Source: Actinomadura sp. WMMA1423 (GTDB lineage Bacteria > Actinomycetota > Actinomycetes > Streptosporangiales > Streptosporangiaceae). From it: a DNA stretch of 64,000 nucleotides. The stretch spans positions 8,680,001 to 8,744,000 of the forward strand of contig NZ_CP041244.1 of NCBI RefSeq assembly GCF_006547145.1, given 5' to 3'. The translations under genes were made by a program, and so were the position numbers. A model generated the notes under the pieces. The model had not been told where the DNA came from, ran no database searches, and saw nothing but the letters and a program-made list of their open reading frames with translations. This document shows, piece by piece, positions 30,433 through 39,560 of this stretch (position 1 is the stretch's first letter; each line of letters opens with the position of its first letter).

Positions 30433-31575
30433 TCAGACGCGCCAGGACTGGACGAGCGCGTCCAGCGTCGCCTGGTCGTAGACGATGCCCTGGGCGTTCA
30501 GCTCCTGGGCGACCAGCTCGCCGTCGCCGTGGTGCTTGGCCAGCAGCCGGTACACCGCGTACGGGAACCAGTGGTTGTCGCTGATCCGCTGGATCTCGGC
30601 CTCGTCGCAGCGGTGGCCCTGCGCCCTGACCTCGGCGAGCGTCGCGGCGACGTCGCCGTGGCGGCGTTCGAGTATGTCGATGACGAGGGACCGCAGGTTC
30701 TCCGGTGTGATCGCGGCCGGTGCCTCCTCCTCGGCGGCGGTGCCGTAGGAGCTGCGGCCGTTGAGGCTGCCGCGCGAGGCGGCGCTGACCACGGCCAGCT
30801 CGGGCTCCGGCTCGGGGACCGGTGCGGGCGCGGGGGCAGGTGCAGGCGCGGGCGCCGGCGCCGGCGCCGGGGCCTCGGGCGCGGCGTGGGCCGCGGCCGG
30901 AGCGGAGGCGGCCGGAGCCTGCGGAGCCTGCGCGGCCTCGCCCGTGGGGGCGGCCTTGGGCTCGGCCCTGCCGGTGCCGGACTCGAGCGCCTTGCCGGAG
31001 TACCCGGGGACCTGGATCTGCGGGAACGGGCCGGTGTTGCGCAGCGGCATCAGCGTGATCTGGTTCAGCGTGACCGGCCCGGCGATCGCGCGCGCCTGCG
31101 GCTCGGGCTGCTTGGCCGCCTCCTCGGTCTTCTGCGACACGTACCGGTGCAGCGTCCGCAGCAGGACGAACAGGCCGAGCATCGACACGATCGGCGGGAC
31201 CGCGGCCGTCGCCTGGAAGGAGAAGGTCTTGTGGCCGACGTGGCCGACGTTGAAGATGAGGCTGGCCGTCCAGCCCGCGAGGGCGATGGTCAGCGGCAGG
31301 CAGAAGTCGAGCCAGCTCATCAGGGCCCGGCGCTTGATGACGAAGGCGTCGATGGCCAGCAGGAACAGCCCGAGCTCGCCGACGATGATGAACAGGTCGA
31401 CCAGCAGGGGGAAGGACTCGGCCTTCCAGCCGCGCAGGCCGTGTTCGAGGGCCCAGTGGTAGAGACCGGCGTATGACTGGGCGAAGCCACCGGCGGTGGC
31501 GGTCAGGACCGCGGCCGCCATGAAGGCGATGGCCCCCCACCGTGTGATGACCTGTGCCCGGTTGGCAGCGCTCAT
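30433..31575 (-). CDS. DUF2637 membrane protein
   Basis: A 380-residue protein. Four hydrophobic segments in the first ~140 residues (WGAIAFMAAAVLTATAGGFA, FPLLVDLFIIVGELGLFLLA, WLDFCLPLTIALAGWTASLI, PPIVSMLGLFVLLRTLHRYV) make the DUF2637 (Spd-like) domain of actinomycete chromosomes and plasmids. A flexible Ala-Pro repeat region follows (about residues 205-260, then PEPEPEL). The C-terminal ~90 residues are conserved-looking and helical (PENLRSLVIDILERRHGDVA; KHHGDGELVAQELNAQGI), perhaps a DNA- or protein-binding module. The ATG at 31575 has GGGAG 10 bases upstream. Function unknown; relatives are linked to plasmid spread. Confidence 0.82.
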   Translation of the reverse strand: MSAANRAQVITRWGAIAFMAAAVLTATAGGFAQSYAGLYHWALEHGLRGWKAESFPLLVDLFIIVGELGLFLLAIDAFVIKRRALMSWLDFCLPLTIALAGWTASLIFNVGHVGHKTFSFQATAAVPPIVSMLGLFVLLRTLHRYVSQKTEEAAKQPEPQARAIAGPVTLNQITLMPLRNTGPFPQIQVPGYSGKALESGTGRAEPKAAPTGEAAQAPQAPAASAPAAAHAAPEAPAPAPAPAPAPAPAPAPVPEPEPELAVVSAASRGSLNGRSSYGTAAEEEAPAAITPENLRSLVIDILERRHGDVAATLAEVRAQGHRCDEAEIQRISDNHWFPYAVYRLLAKHHGDGELVAQELNAQGIVYDQATLDALVQSWRV

Positions 31576-31966
31576 GCGGCGTGTGCTCCCAGATTCCTTA
31601 CACAACCAAAAGTGATCGGTGGGAGACTATCCATTCCTTTGCCGTTTCGTGGCCGATTCGCATCACGTCTCGGTCCCATTCCCCGGTGAATCGGCACGGG
31701 CCGCCGGACGGGCCGACGAGCGACGCCGCAGGACGCCGCAGGCGAGAGCCCCGCGCCGACCCCCGCGGGCGCCCGCGCTCACAGCGCGAGAGCCCCCCTG
31801 CCGCCCTGCCACGACAGGGGCGGTCTTGCTGCTGCGTGCGGGGCTTTGGCGGCGAGTGCCAAAGGGCGGCCGGAGCGTCGTGCTGACTCGCTCATTGACC
31901 TTCCTGACGGGCCGTAGAAGCCTTGCTGTCGGCGTCCGAGACCCCGCCCCCGACCGGAGGAGCGTC
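31576..31966. other. 391-base gap, no gene seen
   Basis: This gap contains the promoter side of the DUF2637 gene (AT-rich ATTCCTTACACAACCAAAAG at 31592-31611) and then sequence without coding character in either direction. Directly repeated GGACGCCGCAGG units occur at about 31721-31742. Open frames here are arginine-rich shadows. It precedes a damaged AraC gene and may itself be degraded sequence. Confidence 0.4.
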
Positions 31967-32481
31967 ATGCCCACGCTCGTTGACACCTCGGACCGCCCTG
32001 CCCGCGACCAGGCGGACTACTGGCGCCACCTGATCGGCCGCCGGACCGGCGGCACGCTGCTCGGCGGGCGGGACCGGACCGGGCGGCTCGTCGGCGAGCG
32101 GCTGGGCGGCGTGCCGCCGTCCCCGTCGCCGGAGGGAGCGGAGATGCTGCGGGCGATCGAGGAGTGGATCGAGGCGCGCCTGCACGACCCGTCGCTGAGC
32201 CCGGCCGCGATCGCCGCCGCGCACCACATCTCCGTCCGCCAGCTGTACCGGGTGTTCCAGCCGACCGGCACGACCGTCGCCCGCTACATCCGCACGCGCC
32301 GCCTGGAGCACTGCCGCCGCGAGCTCGGCGACCCGTTCCTCGGCGCGCAGCGGATCGGCGCGATCGCCGGACGCTGGGGCCTGCGGACCCCGCCGCCTTC
32401 AGCCGGGCGTTCCGCGCCGCCTACGGGCAGACCCCCAGCGAGTACCGCGCCCGCGCCACCGGCATCCGGGACGGCGCCTAG
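31967..32481 (+). pseudogene. AraC-family regulator, internally deleted and frameshifted
   Basis: The gene begins well (GGAGG then ATG; MPTLVDTSDRPARDQADYWR, the usual opening of AraC_binding_2 regulators). After about 24 codons it jumps to material just before the helix-turn-helix, so most of the ~200-residue ligand domain is missing. The AraC domain follows (WIEARLHDPSLSPAAIAAAH, ISVRQLYRVFQ, GTTVARYIRTRRLEHCRREL). At about 32385 a G is missing (CTGCGG-ACCCCG): the second helix-turn-helix DPAAFSRAFRAAYGQTPSEY continues in the +1 frame to a stop at 32481. Two independent lesions make it a pseudogene. Confidence 0.8.
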
Positions 32482-32576
32482 CCGCCGATCCCGGGGCAAA
32501 ACGAGTCGGACGTCCCGATCCCGGGAAGGCGAGGAAGAGGAGCCGAAACGCTGGAGGACATGAGGGGGACGCCGCC

Positions 32577-33878
32577 ATGCAACGCCCGGGACGCCACGCC
32601 GCCGAGGTGCACGGGGCGGCACTGCCGCTGGAGTACGCCGAGGACCTGGACCCGCTCCTCGACCGGATCGGGGACGCCCGGTACGTGCTGGTCGGAGAGG
32701 CCAGCCACGGCACCCACGAGTACTACGCGTGGCGGGCCGCGCTGACCAGGAGGCTGATCGCCGAGCGCGGGTTCACGTTCGTGGCCGTCGAGGGCGACTG
32801 GCCGGACTGCCGCCGGGTCGGCCGCTGCGTGACGCTCGCGCCCGGAGCGCCGGATGATCCGCGCGCCGTCCTGGACGGCTACGAGCGGTGGCCGACGTGG
32901 ATGTGGGCCAACGAGGAGACCGCCCGCTTCTGCCACTGGATGCGCGACCGCAACGCGGGGCTCCCGCCGGACGAGCGGGCCGGCTTCTACGGCCTGGACG
33001 TCTACAGCCTGTGGGAGTCGCTGCGGGCGGTCGTCGACCACCTGGCGAGCCACCGTCCCGAGTACCTGGCCACCGCGCTGGAGGCCTACCACTGCTTCGA
33101 GCCGCACGGCCACGACCCGCGCTCCTACGGGCGGAGCGCGTCCCTCGTCCCGGACGGCTGCACGGCGGAGATCCTGGCGCTGCTGAGCAGGCTGCGCGGC
33201 CCGGCCCCGCCCGAGCACGCCGGCGACCCGGAAGTGGAGTTCGACGCCCGCCAGAACGCCGAGGTGGCGGCGGGCGCCGAACGCTACTACCGCACGATGG
33301 TCCACGGGGGGCCGGAGTCGTGGAACGTCCGGGACGTCCACATGGCCGACACGCTGGACCGGCTGATGGACTTCCACGGCGGAAAGGCCGTCGTGTGGGC
33401 GCACAACACGCACGTGGGCGACGCGCGCGCGACCGACATGGCCGCCGCCGGGATGGTCAACCTCGGCCAGCTCGCCAGGGAGCGGCACGGGGCGGAGGGC
33501 GTCGTGCTGGTCGGGTTCGCGGGCGGCCCCGGCGAGGTCGTCGCCGCGCAGAACTGGGGCGGCCCGATGGAGGTGATGCACGTCCCGCCGCCGGAGCCCG
33601 GCTCGCTGGAGGAGGTGCTTGCGGAGTCGGAGCTGCACCGGGGGATGTTCATCGTGCCGCCGGAGCCGGACAAGCCCCCCTTCCTCACCGAGACGCTCGG
33701 CCACCGCGCGATCGGCGTCGTGTACGACCCGGACCTGGACCGGCGCCACTACGTTCCCACGCGGCTCGCCGACCGCTACGACGCGTTGTGCTGGTTCCGC
33801 ACGACCTCGGCGCTCCAGCCGCTGCACCTGGAGGCGGCGCGCCGTGGTGAACTGGAGACGATGCCGACCGGCGTCTAG
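32577..33878 (+). CDS. erythromycin esterase family protein
   Basis: A 433-residue Ere-family protein: YVLVGEASHGTHEYYAWRAA (about residues 40-59, with the catalytic histidine), FTFVAVEGDWPDCRRV with the conserved glutamate, GFYGLDVYSLWESLRAVVDH, and KAVVWAHNTHVGDARATDMA. True EreA/B open macrolide lactones. Most environmental members, including the succinoglycan-biosynthesis-annotated ones, have unknown targets, so macrolide resistance is only a possibility. The ATG has no perfect ribosome site but matches the family. DUF427 follows 21 bases on, probably in the same operon. Confidence 0.88.
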   Translation: MQRPGRHAAEVHGAALPLEYAEDLDPLLDRIGDARYVLVGEASHGTHEYYAWRAALTRRLIAERGFTFVAVEGDWPDCRRVGRCVTLAPGAPDDPRAVLDGYERWPTWMWANEETARFCHWMRDRNAGLPPDERAGFYGLDVYSLWESLRAVVDHLASHRPEYLATALEAYHCFEPHGHDPRSYGRSASLVPDGCTAEILALLSRLRGPAPPEHAGDPEVEFDARQNAEVAAGAERYYRTMVHGGPESWNVRDVHMADTLDRLMDFHGGKAVVWAHNTHVGDARATDMAAAGMVNLGQLARERHGAEGVVLVGFAGGPGEVVAAQNWGGPMEVMHVPPPEPGSLEEVLAESELHRGMFIVPPEPDKPPFLTETLGHRAIGVVYDPDLDRRHYVPTRLADRYDALCWFRTTSALQPLHLEAARRGELETMPTGV

Positions 33879-33899
33879 GACTCACCGAGGAGCCGCGCC

Positions 33900-34685
33900 A
33901 TGTCCTTGACCATGCAGCCGGGCCCGCTCGCCGGTTCGCCCGGCGAGGAGGTCAACTTCACGATCGACGGACCGGCGCACCGGTTGTTCATGCACGACTT
34001 CCCGCGCCGGGTGCGCGCCCGGTTCGCCGGGGAGACGGTGCTGGACACCGAGCGCGGGAAGCTCCTGCACGAGACCGGGCTGCTGCCCGTCCTGTACGTC
34101 CCCGAGGACGACGTGCGCACCGACCTGCTGGGGAAGTCCGTCCACACCACGCACTGCCCGTTCAAGGGCGACGCCGTGTACTGGACGGTGCGGGTGGGGG
34201 AGCGGGCGGCCGAGAACGCGGTCTGGGCGTATCCCGACCCGAAGCCGGAGGCCGCGTGGCTGCGCGGCCACATGGCCTTCTACTGGGGCCGGATGGACGC
34301 CTGGCTCGACGAGGACGAGGAGGTCCACGGCCATCTGCGCGACCCGTTCCACCGCGTCGACGCCCGCGCCACGTCCCGGCGCGTCCGGGTCCTGCTGGAC
34401 GGCGAGGTGGTCGCGGAGACCGCGCGGCCGAAGCTCCTGTCGGAGACCGGCCTGCCCAACCGGTACTACATCCCGGCCGAGGACGTCCGCCACGACCTGC
34501 TGACCCGCAGCGAGAAGCGGACCTTCTGCCCCTACAAGGGCCAGGCGACGTACTGGTCCCTGCCCGGCGCCGAGGACGCGGCCTGGTCCTACGAGGAGCC
34601 CCTGGAGGACGCGGCCAAGATCGCCGGCTACCTCTCCTTCGACCACGAGGCCCTGACCATAGAAGCCCAACCACCCCTCAGCTGA
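33900..34685 (+). CDS. DUF427 protein with two DUF427 domains
   Basis: A 261-residue tandem DUF427 (NTP_transf_9) protein. Repeat one (about 27-118) has RVRARFAGETVLDTERGKLL and THCPFKGDAVYWTV. Repeat two (about 151-245) has RVRVLLDGEVVAETARPKLL and TFCPYKGQATYWSLPGAEDA. Both keep the C-P-[FY]-K-G motif. The fold is a small beta-tent and its biochemical role is unknown. GAGGAG lies 7 bases before the ATG. Probably co-transcribed with the Ere-like gene. Confidence 0.9.
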   Translation: MSLTMQPGPLAGSPGEEVNFTIDGPAHRLFMHDFPRRVRARFAGETVLDTERGKLLHETGLLPVLYVPEDDVRTDLLGKSVHTTHCPFKGDAVYWTVRVGERAAENAVWAYPDPKPEAAWLRGHMAFYWGRMDAWLDEDEEVHGHLRDPFHRVDARATSRRVRVLLDGEVVAETARPKLLSETGLPNRYYIPAEDVRHDLLTRSEKRTFCPYKGQATYWSLPGAEDAAWSYEEPLEDAAKIAGYLSFDHEALTIEAQPPLS

Positions 34686-34928
34686 CACCTGAGCCACCGG
34701 GCCCCCACTTTTCGCCCCGGGGCGCCGGCGTCCGAGGCGCGGTGACCGCCGCCCGGCTGATGCTTCGGGCGGCCTGGGTATGCGCCTTCTTGTCCGCGGG
34801 GGGTTGGCGTTCGAGGCGCGGCGGTCGCTGGTCGGCTGATGTCTCGGGTCGCGTGGGCGGGTGGCGCGAGTGGGCTGGGCGGCGTTTATGCGTTCGCAAT
34901 GCGGACCGTCCTGGCGCATGATTTCGGC

Positions 34929-35558
34929 ATGGTGGACACCTCCCTCTACGCGGCGTTCGTCGTCGCGGCCTTCGTGCTCTGCGTCACTCCCGGACCCGAC
35001 ATGATGTTCATCGTCGCGATGGGCGGGCGCGGCGGCCCGGGCACGGGCGTGATGGCCGCGGCGGGCGTCGCCACCGGCGCCCTTACGCACGCGGTCGCCG
35101 CGACGCTCGGGCTCTCCGCCCTGTTCAGCGCGATGCCCACGCTCTACCACGTGCTGCGCTGGGCCGGCGCCGCCTACCTCCTCTACCTCGCCGTCAAGTC
35201 GTTCCGGGACCGCGGCGAACCCGGCGAGGAGGGCACGGCCCCCGTCGGCCCCGGTCGGATCCGCGCGTTCTGGCAGGGCGTCGTCACGAACCTGCTGAAC
35301 CCCAAGGTGATCCTGTTCAACATCGCCTTCCTGCCCCAGTTCGTGAACCCCTCCCTGGGGCACACGATGATGCAGCTGCTCCTGCTGGGGATCACCCTCG
35401 TCCTGATCGGCCTCGCCGTCGACGCCTTCGTGGGCCTTCTCTCCGGCCGCCTCGCGAACCTGCTGCGCCGCAGCCGCCGCGTCGCACGCGGCCTGAACAT
35501 CTTCAGCGGGACGGTGTTCACGGGGCTCGCCGTGCGCCTGCTCGCCGTCCCCAAGTGA
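34929..35558 (+). CDS. LysE-family amino-acid exporter
   Basis: A 209-residue membrane protein with six hydrophobic segments. It carries the family motif FVLCVTPGPDMMFIVAMG near the start, GVATGALTHAVAATLGLSAL, and FWQGVVTNLLNPKVILFNIA. RhtB/LysE proteins export amino acids such as homoserine, threonine or lysine. The ATG at 34929 fits the family start; no clear ribosome site is seen and it may be leaderless. An open frame continues upstream without conservation. Confidence 0.9.
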   Translation: MVDTSLYAAFVVAAFVLCVTPGPDMMFIVAMGGRGGPGTGVMAAAGVATGALTHAVAATLGLSALFSAMPTLYHVLRWAGAAYLLYLAVKSFRDRGEPGEEGTAPVGPGRIRAFWQGVVTNLLNPKVILFNIAFLPQFVNPSLGHTMMQLLLLGITLVLIGLAVDAFVGLLSGRLANLLRRSRRVARGLNIFSGTVFTGLAVRLLAVPK

Positions 35559-35607
35559 GGGCCTGGGGGTTTACAGTTCAGGTGACCCCGAGAAAAGGAG
35601 GCGGCAG

Positions 35608-36312
35608 TTGGCACCGTACGCGGCGTCCCCTCCGCCTCCCGCGTTCTGGGCGGCGCTCGGGCCCGCGCAGCGGACCGCGCTGCGCGCCGCCGCGCGCCCC
35701 CGCACGTTCCCGGTGAAGGCGCCGCTGGTCTACCAGGGCGACGAGTCCGACCACGTGATCATCATCGAGCGGGGCTGGGCGAAGGTCACCTCCTCCACCG
35801 AGGACGGCCATGACGTGGTGCTCGCCGTCCGCGGCCCCGGCGACCTGCTCGCCGAGAGCGCGGTGCTCGGCGGCCGGCCGCGCGCCGCGACGGTCACCGC
35901 GCTGTCCCCGATCCGCGCCCTGGTCGTGCCCGCGGCCCGCTTCACCGGGTTCCTGGACGCGCACCCGGACGTGTGGATGCTCGTCACCGGCACGTTCGTG
36001 CGCCGCATGGACGACTCCGACCGCCGGCTGACCGCGCACATCACGAGCCGGGGCCCGCAGCGCCTCGCGGCCCTGCTCGCCGACCTGGCCGAGCGCTCGG
36101 TCCACCACACCCCGCCCGCGGCGGACGGGTCGATCGAGATCGGGCCGCCGCTGTCGCAGGAGGAGCTCGGCAGCTGGATGGACGCCTCCCGCGAGACCGT
36201 CGCCCGCGCGCTCAGCGGGCTGCGCCGCGAGGGCCTGATCCGCACCGGCTGGCGCAAGATCACCGTGGTCGACCTCGCCCGCCTCCGCGAGTTCGCCAAG
36301 GACCAGGACTGA
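35608..36312 (+). CDS. Crp/Fnr-family transcriptional regulator
   Basis: A 234-residue protein: cyclic-nucleotide-binding-type beta-roll (about 30-120: LVYQGDESDHVIIIERGWAK; VRGPGDLLAESAVLGGRPRA) and a C-terminal Crp helix-turn-helix (LSQEELGSWMDASRETVARA, LSGLRREGLIRTGWRKITVV). There are no FNR-type cysteine clusters. The start is a TTG: AAAGGAGG seven bases upstream is the best ribosome site in the area and there is no ATG nearby. A similar CNB-Crp module occurs in the chimeric protein at 50891. Ligand unknown. Confidence 0.9.
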   Translation: MAPYAASPPPPAFWAALGPAQRTALRAAARPRTFPVKAPLVYQGDESDHVIIIERGWAKVTSSTEDGHDVVLAVRGPGDLLAESAVLGGRPRAATVTALSPIRALVVPAARFTGFLDAHPDVWMLVTGTFVRRMDDSDRRLTAHITSRGPQRLAALLADLAERSVHHTPPAADGSIEIGPPLSQEELGSWMDASRETVARALSGLRREGLIRTGWRKITVVDLARLREFAKDQD

Positions 36313-36320
36313 CCTCGGGC

Positions 36321-36887
36321 ATGGGGCGTGACGGGTACCACCACGGGGATCTGAGGCGTGCCGTGCTCGACGCCGCGGTCGAGGCGATCGCCGAGGCGGG
36401 GCCGGCGGCGTGGAGCCTGCGCGAGCTGGCGCGCCGCGCCGGGGTGTCGCACGCCGCGCCCGCGCACCACTTCGGCGACAAGACCGGCGTGCTGACGGCG
36501 GTCGCCGCCGACGGGTACACGCGGTTCGCGGACGCCCTGGAGGCCGCCGGGAGCGACCTGCACGCCGTCGGGCTCGCCTACGTGCGGTTCGCGGTCGAGC
36601 ACCGGGCCCACTTCGAGGTCATGTTCACCCCCGCGCTCTACCGTCCGGACGACCCGGCGGTGAGCGCCGCCCGCGAACGCGCCGGCCGGGTCCTCGCCGA
36701 GGGCGTCCGCGGGGCGGCGCCGGACCGCCCCGCGGGGGACCGGACGGCCCGGATCGCCGCCTGGTCGATCGTGCACGGCTTCGCCCACCTGTGGCTGAGC
36801 GGCGCCCTGGTGGACCTCGGCGACGACCCCGTGAAGGCCGCCGACCCGGTCATCCGCCTCCTCTTCGAGCGCTCCCGGTCAGCGTGA
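36321..36887 (+). CDS. TetR-family regulator (WHG-domain type)
   Basis: A 188-residue TetR protein: YHHGDLRRAVLDAAVEAIAE, WSLRELARRAGVSHAAPAHH, FGDKTGVLTAVAADGYTRFA. The C-terminal part (FAVEHRAHFEVMFTPALYRP; IAAWSIVHGFAHLWLSGAL) matches the WHG subfamily. It starts 8 bases after the Crp gene and may share its transcript. Its stop lies inside the end of the convergent qcrB-like gene (9 bases shared). Confidence 0.9.
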   Translation: MGRDGYHHGDLRRAVLDAAVEAIAEAGPAAWSLRELARRAGVSHAAPAHHFGDKTGVLTAVAADGYTRFADALEAAGSDLHAVGLAYVRFAVEHRAHFEVMFTPALYRPDDPAVSAARERAGRVLAEGVRGAAPDRPAGDRTARIAAWSIVHGFAHLWLSGALVDLGDDPVKAADPVIRLLFERSRSA

Positions 36888-38564
36888 GGAGATCTTCTCC
36901 TCGGCGCCGGACCGCTCGGCGCCCGCTTCGAGCGCGCCCGGCTCGGGTGCGCGGGGCGCGGGGACGGCGGCGAGGTCGGCCCGGAAGCGGCGGTTGAGGG
37001 CGGCGCGCAGGCGCCCTCCGGCGGTGCGGCCGCGCGGGCTGTCGACGCCGCCGACGGGCGGCGGGACGTCCAGGTCGACGGCGGGCGCCGGGCGCGGATC
37101 GGTGATCGCGGCGATCGCCTCGTCCGGGAGCGGGCGCTCGACCTCGCTGTAGCCTCCCTCCGGCGACTGGCGGATGACACCGGTCTCCAGCCCGTGCTGG
37201 ACCAGGCCGAGGTCGCGGCGCTGGAGGCCGACGCAGATGCGGTAGGTGACGATGTAGGCCAGCACCGGGCCGAGGACGATGAGGAAGCGGAAGATCCAGG
37301 TCGTCCAGAACAGCGGTATGTCGAAGGTATGGGCGAGGACGTCGTTGCCGCCCGCGATCCACAGCGTCCCGTAGAAGACGATGCCGCCGGCGCCGATGCC
37401 GGTGCGCGCCGGGACGTCGCGCGGCCGGTCGAGCAGGTGGTGGATCTGCGAGTCGCCGGTCACCCAGCGCTCCAGGAACGGGTACACGGCGAGGCCGGTG
37501 AACAGCAGCCCGGGCACCACGAGGGCCGGGACGACCACGCTCATCGCGACGGTGTGGCCCCAGGCGCTGATCTCCCAGGCCGGCATGATCCGCAGCGCGC
37601 CCTCCAGCCAGCCCATGTACCAGTCGGGCTGGGAGCCCGAGCTGATCGCGCCCGGGTCGTAGGGTCCGAACAGCCAGATCGGGTTGATCTGGACGAAGGC
37701 GGCCAGCAGCGTCGTCACCCCGAGGACCCAGAGGAAGAACGCCGTCGTCTTGGCGATGAAGACGGGGAAGAACGGGTAGCCGCGCACGGTCGTGTTCGAG
37801 CTGCCCTTGCCCGGGAACTGCGTGTGCGTCTGCCGCCAGGTCAGCACGACGGCGTGCAGCGGGATCAGCGCGGCCAGGATGCCGGGGATCAGCAGCACGT
37901 GGATGACGTACAGGCGCGGGATGATGTCGGTGCCCGGGTACTCGCCGCCGAACAGGAACATCACCGCGTACGAGCCGACCAGCGGGAGCGAGGCGAGCAC
38001 GCCCTCCAGGATGCGCAGGCCCGTGCCGGACAGCAGGTCGTCCGGCAGCGAGTAGCCGAACAGGCCGTTCAGCATCACCAGCATGAACATGAGGATGCCG
38101 ATGAGCCAGTTCAGCTCGCGGGGCTTGCGGAACGCGCCGCTGAAGAAGTTGCGCAGCAGGTGCACGAGGATCGCGCCCATGAAGATGAGCGTCGACCAGT
38201 GGTGGATCTGCCGGACGAGCAGGCCGCCCCGCACGTCGAAGCTGATCTTGAGGGAGGAGGCGTACGCCTCGCTCATCTCCACGCCCTTCAGCTTCGTGTA
38301 CGAGCCGTTGTAGACGACCTCGTGCATGCTCGGCTTGAAGAACAGTGTCAGGTACACCCCGGTCAGCAGGATGATCACGAAGGAGTACATCGCGATCTCG
38401 CCGAGCAGGAAGGTCCACTGGTCGGGGAAGGCCTTGCGCATCGCCTTGCGCGCGAAGCCGGCCGTGCCGAACCGCTCGTCCAGCGCCCGCGCCGTGGCGT
38501 CCAGTGCTCTGGGCGGCCTGCGCGTGCCGGCCCCCGCCCCGCCGGGCGTCCTCGTTCCCGCCAT
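36879..38564 (-). CDS. qcrB: cytochrome bc1 complex cytochrome b subunit (QcrB-type), stand-alone
   Basis: A 561-residue actinobacterial cytochrome b. Eight or nine membrane helices carry the two haem pairs: histidines in QIHHWSTLIFMGAILVHLLR and in YVIHVLLIPGILAALIPLHA. The Qo-site motif is PDWY (GSQPDWYMGWLEG), the actinobacterial form of PEWY. A long soluble tail (~110 residues) is rich in proline, alanine and arginine. It takes electrons from menaquinol to the respiratory supercomplex. Normally it follows qcrC and qcrA; neither is here, so this is probably a second copy. The ATG at 38564 has GGAGGG 9 bases before; an ATG at 38573 would abut that site directly. Confidence 0.93.
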   Translation of the reverse strand: MAGTRTPGGAGAGTRRPPRALDATARALDERFGTAGFARKAMRKAFPDQWTFLLGEIAMYSFVIILLTGVYLTLFFKPSMHEVVYNGSYTKLKGVEMSEAYASSLKISFDVRGGLLVRQIHHWSTLIFMGAILVHLLRNFFSGAFRKPRELNWLIGILMFMLVMLNGLFGYSLPDDLLSGTGLRILEGVLASLPLVGSYAVMFLFGGEYPGTDIIPRLYVIHVLLIPGILAALIPLHAVVLTWRQTHTQFPGKGSSNTTVRGYPFFPVFIAKTTAFFLWVLGVTTLLAAFVQINPIWLFGPYDPGAISSGSQPDWYMGWLEGALRIMPAWEISAWGHTVAMSVVVPALVVPGLLFTGLAVYPFLERWVTGDSQIHHLLDRPRDVPARTGIGAGGIVFYGTLWIAGGNDVLAHTFDIPLFWTTWIFRFLIVLGPVLAYIVTYRICVGLQRRDLGLVQHGLETGVIRQSPEGGYSEVERPLPDEAIAAITDPRPAPAVDLDVPPPVGGVDSPRGRTAGGRLRAALNRRFRADLAAVPAPRAPEPGALEAGAERSGAEEKISSR

Positions 38565-38703
38565 CGTCCGCATCCCTCCGTCGCGCTCTGGGGACTTGCG
38601 CGTCTGGACATGAGACCGACGCCGGCGAGCGAATGTGACATCCCTGGATGTGGACCGCGTCACACCGGCGGGGGAGCCGCCCGGACGCCGGCGGGCGCGG
38701 CGG

Positions 38704-39339
38704 TCAGAACGCCGGGGCGGCGAGCCCGCCGCGGCGCAGGTAGCGGGGACGCCAGCGCGCCCGGTAGCAGAGCCGGATCGGCGGCGGGAGCAGCCGCAGC
38801 ACGGCCCGGCGGGTGCCGCCGGGGGCGCCGTCCAGCAGCCAGGGCAGGAAGACCCCGAGCCCGCGCATGCCCAGTTCGCGGCGGAACTCCACGTCGAAGG
38901 TGCCCCATTCGAACGGCGTGAGGGTCTCCTGGATGAGGGGCAGGACGTTCGACTCCTTGAAGTCGAGCAGCGCCTCCACCGACGCCCGGAGGTCGCGCGC
39001 GTACCGGGCGAAGGCGGCGCGGTCGCGGTGCTCCAGCGACGCGTCCAGGCCGTCGATCAGCGGGACGACCCTCAACGCCTGCGACGCCATGGCGTCGAGG
39101 ACGACGCCGACCCGCCCGGGGGCGTCGGCGTCCTTGGCGTACATGACCGTCCAGAGGGCGTTCTTCTCGGCGCGGTCCTGGAGCTGCCAGTGGGAGGTGA
39201 AAAGGGGCCAGCCGTTCGCGACCCGGCCGAGGGCGGAGGCCGACCCGGCGGCGGCCTCCAGCCGCGCCGCGTCGCGGCGGAAGGCGTCGTACGCGGCGTA
39301 CAGCATCGTCAGGTCGAAGTTCCTCGCCACGCTGTCCAT
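38704..39339 (-). CDS. hemerythrin-like domain protein with missing iron ligands
   Basis: A 211-residue helical protein that follows the layout of actinobacterial hemerythrin-domain proteins (HWQLQDRAEKNALWTVMYAK; DAMASQALRVVPLIDGLDAS; LLDFKESNVLPLIQETLTPF). At the places where relatives have E-H and H-x-x-x-E, it reads ASQ and FKESN, so most iron-ligand histidines are gone. It may be a scaffold or a decayed member. The ATG is preceded by GGGAGG. It lies upstream of qcrB on the same strand, with ~140 bases between, and is divergent from DoxX. The family call is from the pattern only. Confidence 0.6.
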   Translation of the reverse strand: MDSVARNFDLTMLYAAYDAFRRDAARLEAAAGSASALGRVANGWPLFTSHWQLQDRAEKNALWTVMYAKDADAPGRVGVVLDAMASQALRVVPLIDGLDASLEHRDRAAFARYARDLRASVEALLDFKESNVLPLIQETLTPFEWGTFDVEFRRELGMRGLGVFLPWLLDGAPGGTRRAVLRLLPPPIRLCYRARWRPRYLRRGGLAAPAF

Positions 39340-39560
39340 GCCGCCTCCCAAGCTCTCCGCGCCCGCGCCGGTCACTGAAACAGATGGGCGGGCGCGCCTG
39401 AATGTGACGCGAAGTGGGGCCTGACTTTCTGTGATCTGCCCCACGGTCGGCGGGATATGCCGGGGGGAGAGCGCGGTCGCCTGCGCCCCCTCGCCCCGGG
39501 CCTCCCCGTCCGGTACGTTGCTGGACGTCCTCAGCGAGCTCACCAAGAAGGGGGCCGGGA

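Noticed and set aside
32577..33878. Definite macrolide-resistance gene
   Set aside because: Erythromycin-esterase-family membership is clear, but many members do not act on macrolides and no macrolide cluster is present.
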